Below are positions 1 to 6,118 of a stretch of DNA of 6,877 nucleotides, in pieces (the stretch's first letter is position 1; each line of letters starts with the position of its first letter). The notes under the pieces were generated by a model. The model saw only the letters and a program-made list of their open reading frames with translations. It searched no databases and was not told the origin of the DNA. Position numbers and translations under genes: made by a program. This stretch comes from Chitinophagaceae bacterium (GTDB lineage Bacteria > Bacteroidota > Bacteroidia > Chitinophagales > Chitinophagaceae): positions 1 to 6,877 of the forward strand of contig JAACZX010000125.1 in assembly GCA_009996555.1 (NCBI GenBank), given 5' to 3'.

Positions 1-139
1 CAGCTTTCAACGCTTCTAACTTCTCTGCCTCTTTGCTGATGAGCAGTAAACGATCGTTTCCTTTTGCAAGCGCCTTTGCAATAGCAGAGCCCATGTTACC
101 GGATGCCCCTAAAATTGCGATGGTTCTTTTTGTTTGCAT
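1..139 (-). CDS. NAD(P)-binding oxidoreductase, Rossmann fold (partial, N-terminal 46 aa)
   Basis: The gene starts at 139 and runs off the left edge, so only 46 residues are visible. They form a first beta strand (TIAIL, residues 6-10), the dinucleotide-binding glycine loop GASGNMG (11-17), a helix (SAIAKALAKG) and a second strand (LLLIS) followed by Lys36. The G-x-x-G-x-M-G loop resembles F420-dependent NADP oxidoreductases and pyrroline-5-carboxylate reductase-like proteins. The lack of an acidic residue at the end of strand 2, with Lys after it, hints at NADP(H); this is inference. An in-frame ATG at 157 would add six residues, but the likely promoter box (159-166) would place the transcript start near 152, so 139 is preferred. 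No Shine-Dalgarno sequence is present. The gene lies downstream of, and in the same direction as, the Crp/Fnr-type regulator, with an operator-like palindrome between them. The exact enzyme cannot be named from this fragment. Confidence 0.75.
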   Translation of the reverse strand, partial: MQTKRTIAILGASGNMGSAIAKALAKGNDRLLLISKEAEKLEALKA

Positions 140-158
140 ATCATTGAATTTGATCATG

Positions 159-190
159 CAAAGCTACCATCAGCAACTGCCCTGCTCCAA
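159..190 (-). promoter_or_regulatory. Putative Bacteroidetes-type promoter of the oxidoreductase gene
   Basis: On the minus strand TAGCTTTG (166-159) matches the Bacteroidetes -7 consensus TAnnTTTG exactly. A TTG at 190-188 lies 21 bp upstream, close to the usual -33 spacing. Transcription would begin near 152, leaving a leader of about 13 nt before the ATG at 139. The match was found by eye and such short motifs occur by chance, but position and strand both fit. Confidence 0.45.
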
Positions 191-212
191 TGACATGTGA
201 TAAGAAAAGGAA

Positions 213-248
213 TTGATATATGCTAAGATGAATCTTGACATATATCAA
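213..248. promoter_or_regulatory. 36-bp palindrome with FNR-like box; candidate operator or terminator hairpin
   Basis: TTGATATATG (213-222) and CATATATCAA (239-248) are perfect inverted arms. Nested inside on the same centre (230.5) are AAGAT (225-229) and ATCTT (232-236), so 15 of 18 position pairs match. The right half also contains TTGACATATATCAA (235-248), which fits the FNR consensus TTGAT-N4-ATCAA with one mismatch. The palindrome begins 7 bp past the Crp/Fnr-type stop codon and lies about 60-95 bp upstream of the predicted oxidoreductase transcript start, a range where Crp/Fnr proteins can act as activators. The alternative is a hairpin ending the regulator transcript; against this, the stem is AU-rich and the following sequence (TTCCTTTTCTT, minus strand) is only a mixed pyrimidine tract. 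It could serve both roles. Confidence 0.55.
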
Positions 249-255
249 GAAAAAA

Positions 256-834
256 TCAACGGGAGGCTATTTGCTTGCGAATGCGGCTGAGTGTTTCGGG
301 TGTAATGCCCAGGTATGAAGCAATTAAATGCTGTGGCACACGGTTAACAATAGTGGAATACTGATCTACAAGGTGAGAATATTTTTCTTCGGCAGTTAAA
401 CCAATGGTCACTTCCAGTCTTTGCTGCAGTGCCACGTATGCATTCTGGTACAGGATGCGTATATATGTTTCGTACTGACGTACATTCTTTAACAGGTAAT
501 CGTGCTGTTCATGATCAAGTAATAACAGTTCACAATCTTCCAGCGCTTCAATATTCAGCTTTGATTCTTCTCTTGTAAAAAAACTATAAAGATCAGATAT
601 CCAGAATCCTTCAAATGCAAATTGCATCACCCTTTGTCCGCCTTTCGCATCGGTAGTGTATGAATACAAAGCACCTTTCTCAACAAATGCCATACGGTTA
701 CATACATCACCTTCCTGTAATAAAAACTGTTTGCGCCGCAAACGTTTTGGCGTAAAGTATGTTTTGCACAAATGCAGCTCCTCTTCGGTAGAAGGCACTT
801 TTTCCTGGATACTTTTAATAAGAAGTTCGAACAT
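256..834 (-). CDS. Crp/Fnr family transcriptional regulator
   Basis: A 192-residue protein with an N-terminal cyclic-nucleotide-binding-type beta barrel (about 20-115, including LLQEGDVCNRMAFVEKGAL at 38-56), a dimerisation helix (about 117-145) and a C-terminal winged helix. The helix-turn-helix is at about 166-188, with VPQHLIASYLGI then TPETLSRIRKQ. The recognition helix has Glu180, Ser183 and Arg184, the E-x-x-S-R pattern that FNR uses to read TTGAT. Cysteines occur only at 23, 45 and 101, so the four-cysteine iron-sulfur sensor of true FNR is missing; the signal sensed is unknown. Length is slightly short for the family, and the protein ends right after the recognition helix, as many Bacteroidota members do. 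It is followed by an FNR-like palindrome and an oxidoreductase gene, a likely target. A TACATTTG box (849-842) just upstream of the ATG could be its own -7 element. Confidence 0.9.
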   Translation of the reverse strand: MFELLIKSIQEKVPSTEEELHLCKTYFTPKRLRRKQFLLQEGDVCNRMAFVEKGALYSYTTDAKGGQRVMQFAFEGFWISDLYSFFTREESKLNIEALEDCELLLLDHEQHDYLLKNVRQYETYIRILYQNAYVALQQRLEVTIGLTAEEKYSHLVDQYSTIVNRVPQHLIASYLGITPETLSRIRKQIASR

Positions 835-836
835 AA

Positions 837-849
837 TTGATCAAATGTA
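837..849 (-). promoter_or_regulatory. Possible -7 box overlapping TTGATCAA half-sites, upstream of the Crp/Fnr-type gene
   Basis: On the minus strand TACATTTG (849-842) fits TAnnTTTG, but no TTG stands at the proper -33 distance. The leader would be only a few nucleotides before the ATG at 834. Overlapping it, the 8-bp palindrome TTGATCAA (837-844) reads as an FNR-type TTGAT half-site on both strands, though without the normal spacer between halves. Autoregulation is possible but weakly supported. Confidence 0.25.
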
Positions 850-928
850 CGTGTTTGCTGCAAGTGCGCTTGCTGCTGTGACGGGAAGAATACACTTATG
901 ACTTCTTTATTACATTTAACAGGCTCAC

Positions 929-1897
929 CTACTGTTCATGTTCCCTGCCTGCAATTTTTCCGTTACGCCAGCTGTTATTCAGTTCTTCAAACTCTTTCAG
1001 TTCTGCCGCTGAGAATTCCTTATTTGTGAGTTGTTTTAAATCGGGCTGCCCTGCATTTATCCATGCCGTGTACCAGAAACTTGCTACCGCATAAATGCTT
1101 TGCCGCATCCTTCGTTCAACCATACCGTTCAATTTATTATTATATGCAGTAGTGAAAGATGTGGAGTAAGTGCGGATGGTAACGCCATTCCTGTTTTCAA
1201 ACGAAAACTTCTGATCGGGTGATACAGATTGTGTCAGTTCTTTTTCAAACCGCAACACTGTGTCGGCCGCTGCCGCACTTTCCAGCACACGTGCCCATAT
1301 AAACTGTCCGGGATCTTTTATATGTTCTGCCTTGCCTATCCAGAAATCAAACTCCCGTTCTGCCAGCAACTCCGGCACACGGCTTTCCCAAAAACCATGA
1401 ATACCGTGTTGATTGGAGAATTGCCCGTTATGATTATGTGATGCATGCAACGGCACATGTGCATCAGCAATGTAATGACCAATTTCTGCACTTAGTTTTA
1501 AAATGCGTGCCTGGTTCTTTTCTTTAAATGCATTGGTTAAACGGGCAAGCATGGTTTGCACCCACCATGGAACAATACCATACGCATGAACAGTATCTGC
1601 ACTATACTTTGCAACAGCACTATCATAATTATGCGGCAAGGCTGTAAACGGATACACTCCGTAATGATCAATATCAATATAATGCCGTGGTCCTTCTTCG
1701 GGAATGGCGTAACGCCGTTTATCCGGATCAACTGAATGTTCGGTAAGAAAATCAATATGTGTTTTGTAAAAGCCAATCATTTCCGGTGGCAATAAAAATA
1801 CCGCCAGTTGGTTGATCTTACGATGCCCAAAGAATCCCCAGCAGAAACATTGTTCTGAAATGAGCAGTAAAGCAAGAAGGAATGCTGTTTTCTTCAT
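929..1897 (-). CDS. Secreted S1/P1 nuclease / zinc-dependent phospholipase C superfamily protein
   Basis: A 322-residue exported hydrolase expected to use three zinc ions on phosphodiesters (single-stranded nucleic acid or phospholipid). A signal peptide (residues 1-19, hydrophobic LLALLLISE core) would leave Trp20 as the mature N-terminus, as the family needs because that residue binds zinc. Visible ligands: Trp20 and His25 (W-G-F-F-G-H, the W-x4-H spacing of nuclease P1), Asp57, His72 (HYID), His141 and Asp145 (GHYIADAH), His151 (PLH), His167 and Glu171 (HGFWE). The set is complete. The last position is Glu, as in Bacillus cereus phospholipase C, where P1 has Asp. Trp111-Trp112 and other aromatics may line the site. 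The 303-residue mature chain is a little longer than P1. The gene starts 5 bp after the DUF502 stop, so the two are probably cotranscribed. Substrate cannot be settled from sequence. Confidence 0.85.
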   Translation of the reverse strand: MKKTAFLLALLLISEQCFCWGFFGHRKINQLAVFLLPPEMIGFYKTHIDFLTEHSVDPDKRRYAIPEEGPRHYIDIDHYGVYPFTALPHNYDSAVAKYSADTVHAYGIVPWWVQTMLARLTNAFKEKNQARILKLSAEIGHYIADAHVPLHASHNHNGQFSNQHGIHGFWESRVPELLAEREFDFWIGKAEHIKDPGQFIWARVLESAAAADTVLRFEKELTQSVSPDQKFSFENRNGVTIRTYSTSFTTAYNNKLNGMVERRMRQSIYAVASFWYTAWINAGQPDLKQLTNKEFSAAELKEFEELNNSWRNGKIAGREHEQ

Positions 1898-1902
1898 GCG
1901 GT

Positions 1903-2553
1903 TTATTTCTTCAACGCTGCGTTCTCTTTTACAATCTCTTCATCTATTTCTTCATCCATTTTTGTAACACCGCCGCTGATGGCAAATTTCATGGCTTCTG
2001 TTCCGGTTAAATGCCCGTCGAGTGATTTAATGCGGCTTGCAGGTATCAGGTACACATTGCCGGCAATAGAATAACTCATGGGCACATATACAGCCACATA
2101 ATCTTTCAACCCGAAATCTTCCGTGTCTTCTCTTGTAAGAAAACCCACACGCCACACATCATTATCATCAATATTTGCAAGTACCGGCCGGTTGAATTTC
2201 TTTTTCTCTCCGGCAAATGCTTCAAAAAAATCTTTTACCGTGGTATAAATAAATTTAATGCCGGGCACTTTTTCCAGCCAATGATCAAACAGATTAAAAA
2301 TGCGGCTCTGGATAAAAAAGGTACTCAGGTAGCCCACAAGACAAATTGCACCAATAATCAGAAGGAACCCAAGACCAAAATTGCGTACAAACACTTTTCC
2401 TTCATCATCCGTAAAAGTAAAAATGGGTATCAGTTCGTCTATACTGGTCACGATCCAGAATAATGCATAGCCTGTAACCATAATTGGTGCTAACACCAGT
2501 AAGCCTTGCAGAAAATACTGGAATAATCTTTTGTAATTAAATGATTTAAACAT
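1903..2553 (-). CDS. DUF502 family inner membrane protein
   Basis: A 216-residue protein with two predicted transmembrane helices (about 11-36 and 59-81) and a soluble C-terminal domain. Family signatures include the GLGFLLIIGAICLVGYL helix, VPGIKFIYTTVKDFFEAF (96-113), the VYVPMSYSIAGNVYLIP strand region (155-171) and EAMKFAISGGV (186-196). The family is widespread in bacteria and related to plant COV (continuous vascular ring) membrane proteins, but its biochemical role is unknown. The tail (about 199-211) is strongly acidic, MDEEIDEEIVKE. The gene is divergent from the TetR gene and heads a minus-strand pair with the zinc hydrolase 5 bp downstream. A TATTTTTG box (2581-2574) gives a plausible promoter. 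Family assignment is firm; function is not. Confidence 0.85.
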   Translation of the reverse strand: MFKSFNYKRLFQYFLQGLLVLAPIMVTGYALFWIVTSIDELIPIFTFTDDEGKVFVRNFGLGFLLIIGAICLVGYLSTFFIQSRIFNLFDHWLEKVPGIKFIYTTVKDFFEAFAGEKKKFNRPVLANIDDNDVWRVGFLTREDTEDFGLKDYVAVYVPMSYSIAGNVYLIPASRIKSLDGHLTGTEAMKFAISGGVTKMDEEIDEEIVKENAALKK

Positions 2554-2573
2554 GTTGCTCTTTTTGCCTTGTT

Positions 2574-2581
2574 CAAAAATA
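2574..2581 (-). promoter_or_regulatory. Putative -7 box of the DUF502-hydrolase pair
   Basis: On the minus strand TATTTTTG matches TAnnTTTG. It would start transcription near 2567, about 14 nt before the ATG at 2553. No TTG is seen at the expected -33 position, so the promoter is only half supported. It is about 60 bp from the TetR-side palindrome, which is probably too far for simple repression. Confidence 0.3.
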
Positions 2582-2640
2582 CAGCTTTCGTTTGCCGGGA
2601 GTGCTGATTAATTTTTTGTGATGAATGGCGAAAAAAAAGC

Positions 2641-2672
2641 ATGGAAACTTTGGCAACGGTGAAAGTTTCCAT
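2641..2672. promoter_or_regulatory. Candidate TetR operator: perfect 11-bp inverted repeat
   Basis: ATGGAAACTTT (2641-2651) and AAAGTTTCCAT (2662-2672) are exact reverse complements around a 10-bp spacer. The repeat begins 54 bp before the TetR start codon and covers the -33 element and the first base of the -7 element of the putative promoter, so a bound repressor dimer would block RNA polymerase. TetR regulators commonly bind such palindromes in their own promoters. No second copy of TGGAAACTTT was noticed in the window. Confidence 0.7.
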
Positions 2673-2679
2673 AGTTTTG
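2649..2679 (+). promoter_or_regulatory. Bacteroidetes-type promoter of the TetR-efflux operon
   Basis: TTTG (2649-2652), a 19-bp spacer and TAGTTTTG (2672-2679) match the Bacteroidetes consensus TTTG / TAnnTTTG at the expected spacing. Transcription would start around 2685, giving a leader of about 10 nt before the ATG at 2695. It is the best promoter match in the window and the only clear one for the plus-strand genes. Confidence 0.65.
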
Positions 2680-2694
2680 TCCCCGATTTTGAAC

Positions 2695-3333
2695 ATGGAA
2701 CAAAAAGAAAGAATACAAAAGAAAGCACGTGAATTGTACCTGCGTTATGGCATCCGTTCTGTTTCAATGGACGATATAGCCAACAACCTGGGCATGAGTA
2801 AAAAAACCATTTACCAGTTTTTTTCTGAAAAAGACGAGCTGGTAACGGCAGTGATGGATGATGAAGTGAATTTCACTGAACATGAATGCAGCTTGTGTAA
2901 AAATGAAGCCCGCAATGCAGTGGAAGAGATCTTTCTTACCCTTGAACGTTTGTATGAACAGTTTTCGAACATGAACCCGATGGTGCTGTATGATGCAGAA
3001 AAGTTTCATCCCAAAGCTTTTGAAAAGTTCAGGAAAATGAAAGAAGTGTTTTTGCTGGAAGTGGTGATGCATAACATACGCCGGGGTATTGCAGAAGAGC
3101 TGTACCGTGATGATTTGAATGTGGAGATGATGGGACTTTACCGGGTGGAAACAATGATGGCCCCTTTTTCAATGGCTGCAGCAGCACCGGGCAAGTACAG
3201 CTTTGTAGATGTGGCAAGAGAAACCATGGAGCATTTCCTTTTTGGTTTATCTACCATTAAAGGACACAAGCTCATCAGCAAGTACCGTGAAGAAACGAGA
3301 AAGAAACAACAACAACATAAACATAAACCTTAA
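2695..3333 (+). CDS. TetR/AcrR family transcriptional repressor of the efflux operon
   Basis: A 212-residue protein with the TetR DNA-binding domain at the N-terminus: helix 1 KERIQKKARELYLRYGI (4-20), SVSMDDIANNLGMS (22-35) and the recognition helix region KKTIYQFFSEKDEL (36-49). The rest (about 55-200) is a helical ligand-binding and dimer domain with no recognisable specificity. The C-terminus is basic and Gln/His-rich (KKQQQHKHKP). The ATG at 2695 was chosen because helix 1 starts right after it; the upstream in-frame ATG at 2641 lies inside the promoter and inverted repeat. It is first in a same-strand series with TolC, adaptor and RND genes, so it most likely represses its own promoter and the pump until an inducer, perhaps a pump substrate, binds. 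The inducer cannot be predicted. Confidence 0.92.
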   Translation: MEQKERIQKKARELYLRYGIRSVSMDDIANNLGMSKKTIYQFFSEKDELVTAVMDDEVNFTEHECSLCKNEARNAVEEIFLTLERLYEQFSNMNPMVLYDAEKFHPKAFEKFRKMKEVFLLEVVMHNIRRGIAEELYRDDLNVEMMGLYRVETMMAPFSMAAAAPGKYSFVDVARETMEHFLFGLSTIKGHKLISKYREETRKKQQQHKHKP

Positions 3334-3410
3334 CATCCATACTAACGCCTGCAGGATTGAAAAATGCCCGGCAACGGATAGATGGCTGGATCACTAACTA
3401 AAGACAAGCG

Positions 3411-4829
3411 ATGAAGAAAACAACAACAAGGAACAAGTGGCTCGTGTTTGCACTGCTGCTGCTTGGTTTCCAAACTACCAAAGCGCAAACAGAATATAAG
3501 CTGTCAGTAAAAGAAGCAGTAGACCTGGCATTAAAGAATGTTGCTGACATTAAGAACCTCCGCATCGATTCACTGAACCAGGAAGCTATGAACAAAGAGA
3601 TCGTGGGATCAGCACTTCCACAAGTGAGCGGTAGTGCACAGGCGGCGCATTACATTACACTTCCAAAAATTCTGTTTCCTAATGCCGGCCGTACAGATGT
3701 TTACAGTGTACTGAACCAGGAAGGTGTGAAAGACGGACAAGGCAACACCATTCAACCCAAACAGGAATTTTCGGTACAGGAGTTCAGCTTTGTGCAACCC
3801 TGGAACGTAACTGCAGGTGTAAGCTTGAATCAGCTTTTATTTCAACCCGATGTGTTTGTGGGATTGATTGCCCGCAAAACTTCTATTGAATATGCAACTG
3901 AAAACATTAAAGTACAGCAGGAAAAAACCCGTGAACAGGTGCAGAAAGCATACTACCAGGTATTGATTGCCGAACAGCAACTGGAAGTATTACAGCAAAC
4001 AATTAAACGGTTTGAAAAACTTCTTAGCGACCAGGAACAACTGTTTAAAAACGGCTTTATTGAAAAGCTGGATATTGACAAAACAACCGTAAGCTTTAAC
4101 AACACCAAGTCAACCGAAACACAGTTGAAGAACATGATCGAGCTGGGCTATGCTGCATTAAAATTCAGCATGGGTTTAAACCAGAGCGATAAAATTGTGC
4201 TTACAGAAAAACTGTCAACACAAACAGTAAAAGAAAACATACTCGATGATGGTTCGTTCAACTACAACAACCGCAGCGAAGTGCGTTTACTCAACACTGT
4301 ACAAAAATTGCAGGAGCTTGATGTAAAACGTCATCGCCTGGGATATTTGCCCACACTTGCTTTCTTTTACCAATTTCAGCAACAAGGTATGCTCAATAAA
4401 AACTTTTCTGCTTTTACCGGGCAAAACTGGTTCTGGTTTAATTCAAACATGATCGGGCTGAACCTTACTGTTCCCATCTTCGATGGTTTTCAACGCAAAT
4501 ACAAGATCCAGCAGTCGAGATACACACTGGAGAAAACAGCAAACACACTCGACAATGTGAAGAAAGCAATTGACATGGAACGCACATCGGCACAGATCAA
4601 TCTTAAAAACGCTATCCTGAATATGGATGCGCAACAGAAAAATCTTGAACTGGCCGAACGTGTATATAACACTACTAAGAAAAAATATGAGCAAGGTGTT
4701 GGCAACAGTTTTGAAGTGTTGCAGGCCGATACAGAATTGCAACGTGCCAACGGCAATTACTTTGATGCATTGTACAATGCTGTTGTTGCCCGCATCAACT
4801 ACTTTAAATCCATTGGACAATTAAACTAA
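3411..4829 (+). CDS. TolC family outer membrane efflux channel
   Basis: A 472-residue outer membrane factor forming, as a trimer, the exit duct of a tripartite pump. A signal peptide covers residues 1-25, with cleavage predicted at TKA|QTE. Two outer membrane efflux repeats follow: repeat 1 from about LSVKEAVDLALKN (31-43) through the long helix around 160-250, repeat 2 from about 285 to the end, with GYLPTLAFFYQF (311-322), the strand NLTVPIFDGF (351-360) and the closing helix containing YEQGVGNSFEVLQADTEL (426-443). Corresponding elements of repeat 1 are VSLNQLLFQPDVFVGL (137-152) and LFKNGFIEKLDID (211-223). There is no lipobox, unlike many Gram-negative relatives. The gene lies 77 bp after the TetR gene, a gap with no TTTG-type promoter box, and 29 bp before the adaptor gene, so it should be read through from the TetR promoter. 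Length is normal. Confidence 0.93.
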   Translation: MKKTTTRNKWLVFALLLLGFQTTKAQTEYKLSVKEAVDLALKNVADIKNLRIDSLNQEAMNKEIVGSALPQVSGSAQAAHYITLPKILFPNAGRTDVYSVLNQEGVKDGQGNTIQPKQEFSVQEFSFVQPWNVTAGVSLNQLLFQPDVFVGLIARKTSIEYATENIKVQQEKTREQVQKAYYQVLIAEQQLEVLQQTIKRFEKLLSDQEQLFKNGFIEKLDIDKTTVSFNNTKSTETQLKNMIELGYAALKFSMGLNQSDKIVLTEKLSTQTVKENILDDGSFNYNNRSEVRLLNTVQKLQELDVKRHRLGYLPTLAFFYQFQQQGMLNKNFSAFTGQNWFWFNSNMIGLNLTVPIFDGFQRKYKIQQSRYTLEKTANTLDNVKKAIDMERTSAQINLKNAILNMDAQQKNLELAERVYNTTKKKYEQGVGNSFEVLQADTELQRANGNYFDALYNAVVARINYFKSIGQLN

Positions 4830-4858
4830 TCATCAACCATTACTATAAACAACATAAT

Positions 4859-6028
4859 ATGAAACGCATATTTCAATACACGATCATCGCAGGTTTTGCA
4901 GTGCTGCTGGTTTCTTGTGGTGCAGGTGCAAAAGAAAAGAAAGGCTCCCTTGGCGATAAAAAAGCACAGCTGGAAAAACTGAAAACAGAGCAAACAACGC
5001 TGGCAACAAAAATCAAAACACTGGAAGAAGAAATTGCAAAGCTTGATACAGCTGCCGGTGCAAACGACAAAGCAAAGCTGATTGCTGTAATACCTGTAAC
5101 AACAGAAGATTTTTCGCATTACATCGATCTGCAGGGAAGAATTGCTGCGGACAATATTTCTTACATCGCACCTCCTAACGGACAAGGTGGTGTTGTAACT
5201 GATATTTACATTAAAGAAGGACAGTATGTAAAGAAAGGTCAGCTGGTATTGAAGATGGACGACAAAATTCTCCGTCAGCAAATTAAGGTGTACGAAACGC
5301 AATTAGGTCTTGCAAAAGAATTGTACAACCGTACAAAAAATCTCTGGGATCAGAACATTGGTACAGAAGTGCAATTACTGCAGGCCAAAGCACAAGTCGA
5401 AGGCTTGGAACGCCAGATAGCAACTGCCAACGAACAGATAAAGCTATTCACCGTTTACTCTCCTGTTGCAGGCATTGCCGACATTGTGAATATAAAAGTT
5501 GGTGAATTATTTATTGGAGCAAATGCCACCGGTTTCCAGATCAGGATTGTAAATAACAGTACACTGAAAGCTGTAGTTGAAGTTCCTGAAAATTATATGA
5601 CTCGTGTGCGCATAGGCAGCCCGGTAATTGTAGCTGTTCCGGATATGAACCAGACATACAACTCAACAGTAAACCTGTCCTCGCAAATTATCAACCCAAG
5701 CTCACGCACTTTCACCATTGAAGCAGCGATACCAGGCGGAACTGTTCGTCCAAATTCTGTAGCAGCAGTACGTATTAAAGATTACAGCGCACCCAATGCT
5801 GTTGTTATACCTGTAAATCTTGTGCAAACAGATGACAAAGGCAAGTATGTGTATGTTGTAGAGAAAGACAGCAAAGGACGCAGTGTTGCTATTAAGAAGC
5901 CTGTTATTGTGGGTGAATCATACGGTGACAGGATCGAGATTAAATCAGGTTTACAAAGTGGTATGCAGCTGATCTCAGAAGGTTATCAATCCATTTACGA
6001 CAAACAGGTTGTAACTATTGCACAATAA
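4859..6028 (+). CDS. Efflux RND periplasmic adaptor lipoprotein (membrane fusion protein, HlyD/AcrA type)
   Basis: A 389-residue adaptor linking the RND permease to the TolC channel. The signal peptide ends in a lipobox, LVSC, with Cys20 as the likely lipidated residue. An N-terminal coiled coil (38-62) follows, with core positions L38, L41, Q45, L48, I52, L55, I59 and L62. The usual adaptor order comes next: first half of the barrel-sandwich (about 104-135, VVTDIYIKEGQYVKKGQLVL), alpha-hairpin (about 138-196), second half (FTVYSPVAGIADIVNIKVGE, 197-216), beta-barrel (about 230-310) and membrane-proximal domain (about 312-389). The extra coiled coil before the barrel is the unusual part; AcrA has a short linker there. 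It starts 29 bp after the TolC stop, without a Shine-Dalgarno sequence, and is probably in the same transcript. Residue after Cys is Gly, so no clear inner-membrane retention signal of the E. coli type is visible. Confidence 0.93.
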   Translation: MKRIFQYTIIAGFAVLLVSCGAGAKEKKGSLGDKKAQLEKLKTEQTTLATKIKTLEEEIAKLDTAAGANDKAKLIAVIPVTTEDFSHYIDLQGRIAADNISYIAPPNGQGGVVTDIYIKEGQYVKKGQLVLKMDDKILRQQIKVYETQLGLAKELYNRTKNLWDQNIGTEVQLLQAKAQVEGLERQIATANEQIKLFTVYSPVAGIADIVNIKVGELFIGANATGFQIRIVNNSTLKAVVEVPENYMTRVRIGSPVIVAVPDMNQTYNSTVNLSSQIINPSSRTFTIEAAIPGGTVRPNSVAAVRIKDYSAPNAVVIPVNLVQTDDKGKYVYVVEKDSKGRSVAIKKPVIVGESYGDRIEIKSGLQSGMQLISEGYQSIYDKQVVTIAQ

Positions 6029-6118
6029 CTGTTACAACAGATGTTCATGTTATTGCACAGCCACTACCATGCAACACAACTGTTGTGTAACCAAATGCTG
6101 ACTATATAATATTATTAT
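6029..6118 (+). other. Intercistronic region with nested inverted repeats before the RND gene
   Basis: This 90-bp gap is the longest within the pump genes proper. It contains CTGTTacAACAG (6029-6040), ACACAAC-T-GTTGTGT (6074-6088), and a longer-range pairing of GTTACAACAG (6031-6040) with CTGTTGTGTAAC (6080-6091) that needs a 2-nt bulge. The local and long-range pairings share bases and so exclude each other. An AT-only palindrome, ATAATATTAT (6106-6115), sits just before the ATG. No TAnnTTTG box is present. It may tune expression of the permease by RNA folding, or be a relic; function is unproven. Confidence 0.4.

Noticed and set aside
140..157. Alternative ATG at 157 for the oxidoreductase, adding six residues
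   Set aside because: The -7 box at 159-166 would start the transcript downstream of this codon, and the Rossmann strand begins normally from the ATG at 139. Kept as a possibility only.
2641..2694. In-frame upstream ATG extending the TetR protein by 18 residues
   Set aside because: It falls in the inverted repeat and promoter, before the predicted transcript start, and the added residues precede a normal TetR helix 1; the ATG at 2695 fits the family.
3334..3410. Searched the TetR-TolC gap for a separate TolC promoter or operator
   Set aside because: No TTTG sequence and no inverted repeat comparable to the one at 2641-2672 was found, so read-through is the simpler view.
3301..3431. Similar AAGAAACAACAACAAC tracts at the end of the TetR gene (3301-3316) and the start of the TolC gene (3414-3431)
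   Set aside because: Both are short, low-complexity, Lys/Gln/Thr-coding runs in different frames; too simple to call a repeat or a recombination trace.
4826..5302. 158-codon open frame antisense to the adaptor gene
   Set aside because: The product is a Cys/Phe-rich string with no family features, directly opposite a well supported lipoprotein adaptor; it is a by-product of that gene's codon use.
6083..6110. TTGTGT-N16-TATAAT, a sigma-70-like promoter before the permease gene
   Set aside because: Bacteroidota promoters use a different -7 box (TAnnTTTG), and TATAAT is expected by chance in this AT-only stretch; no Bacteroidetes-type box is present.
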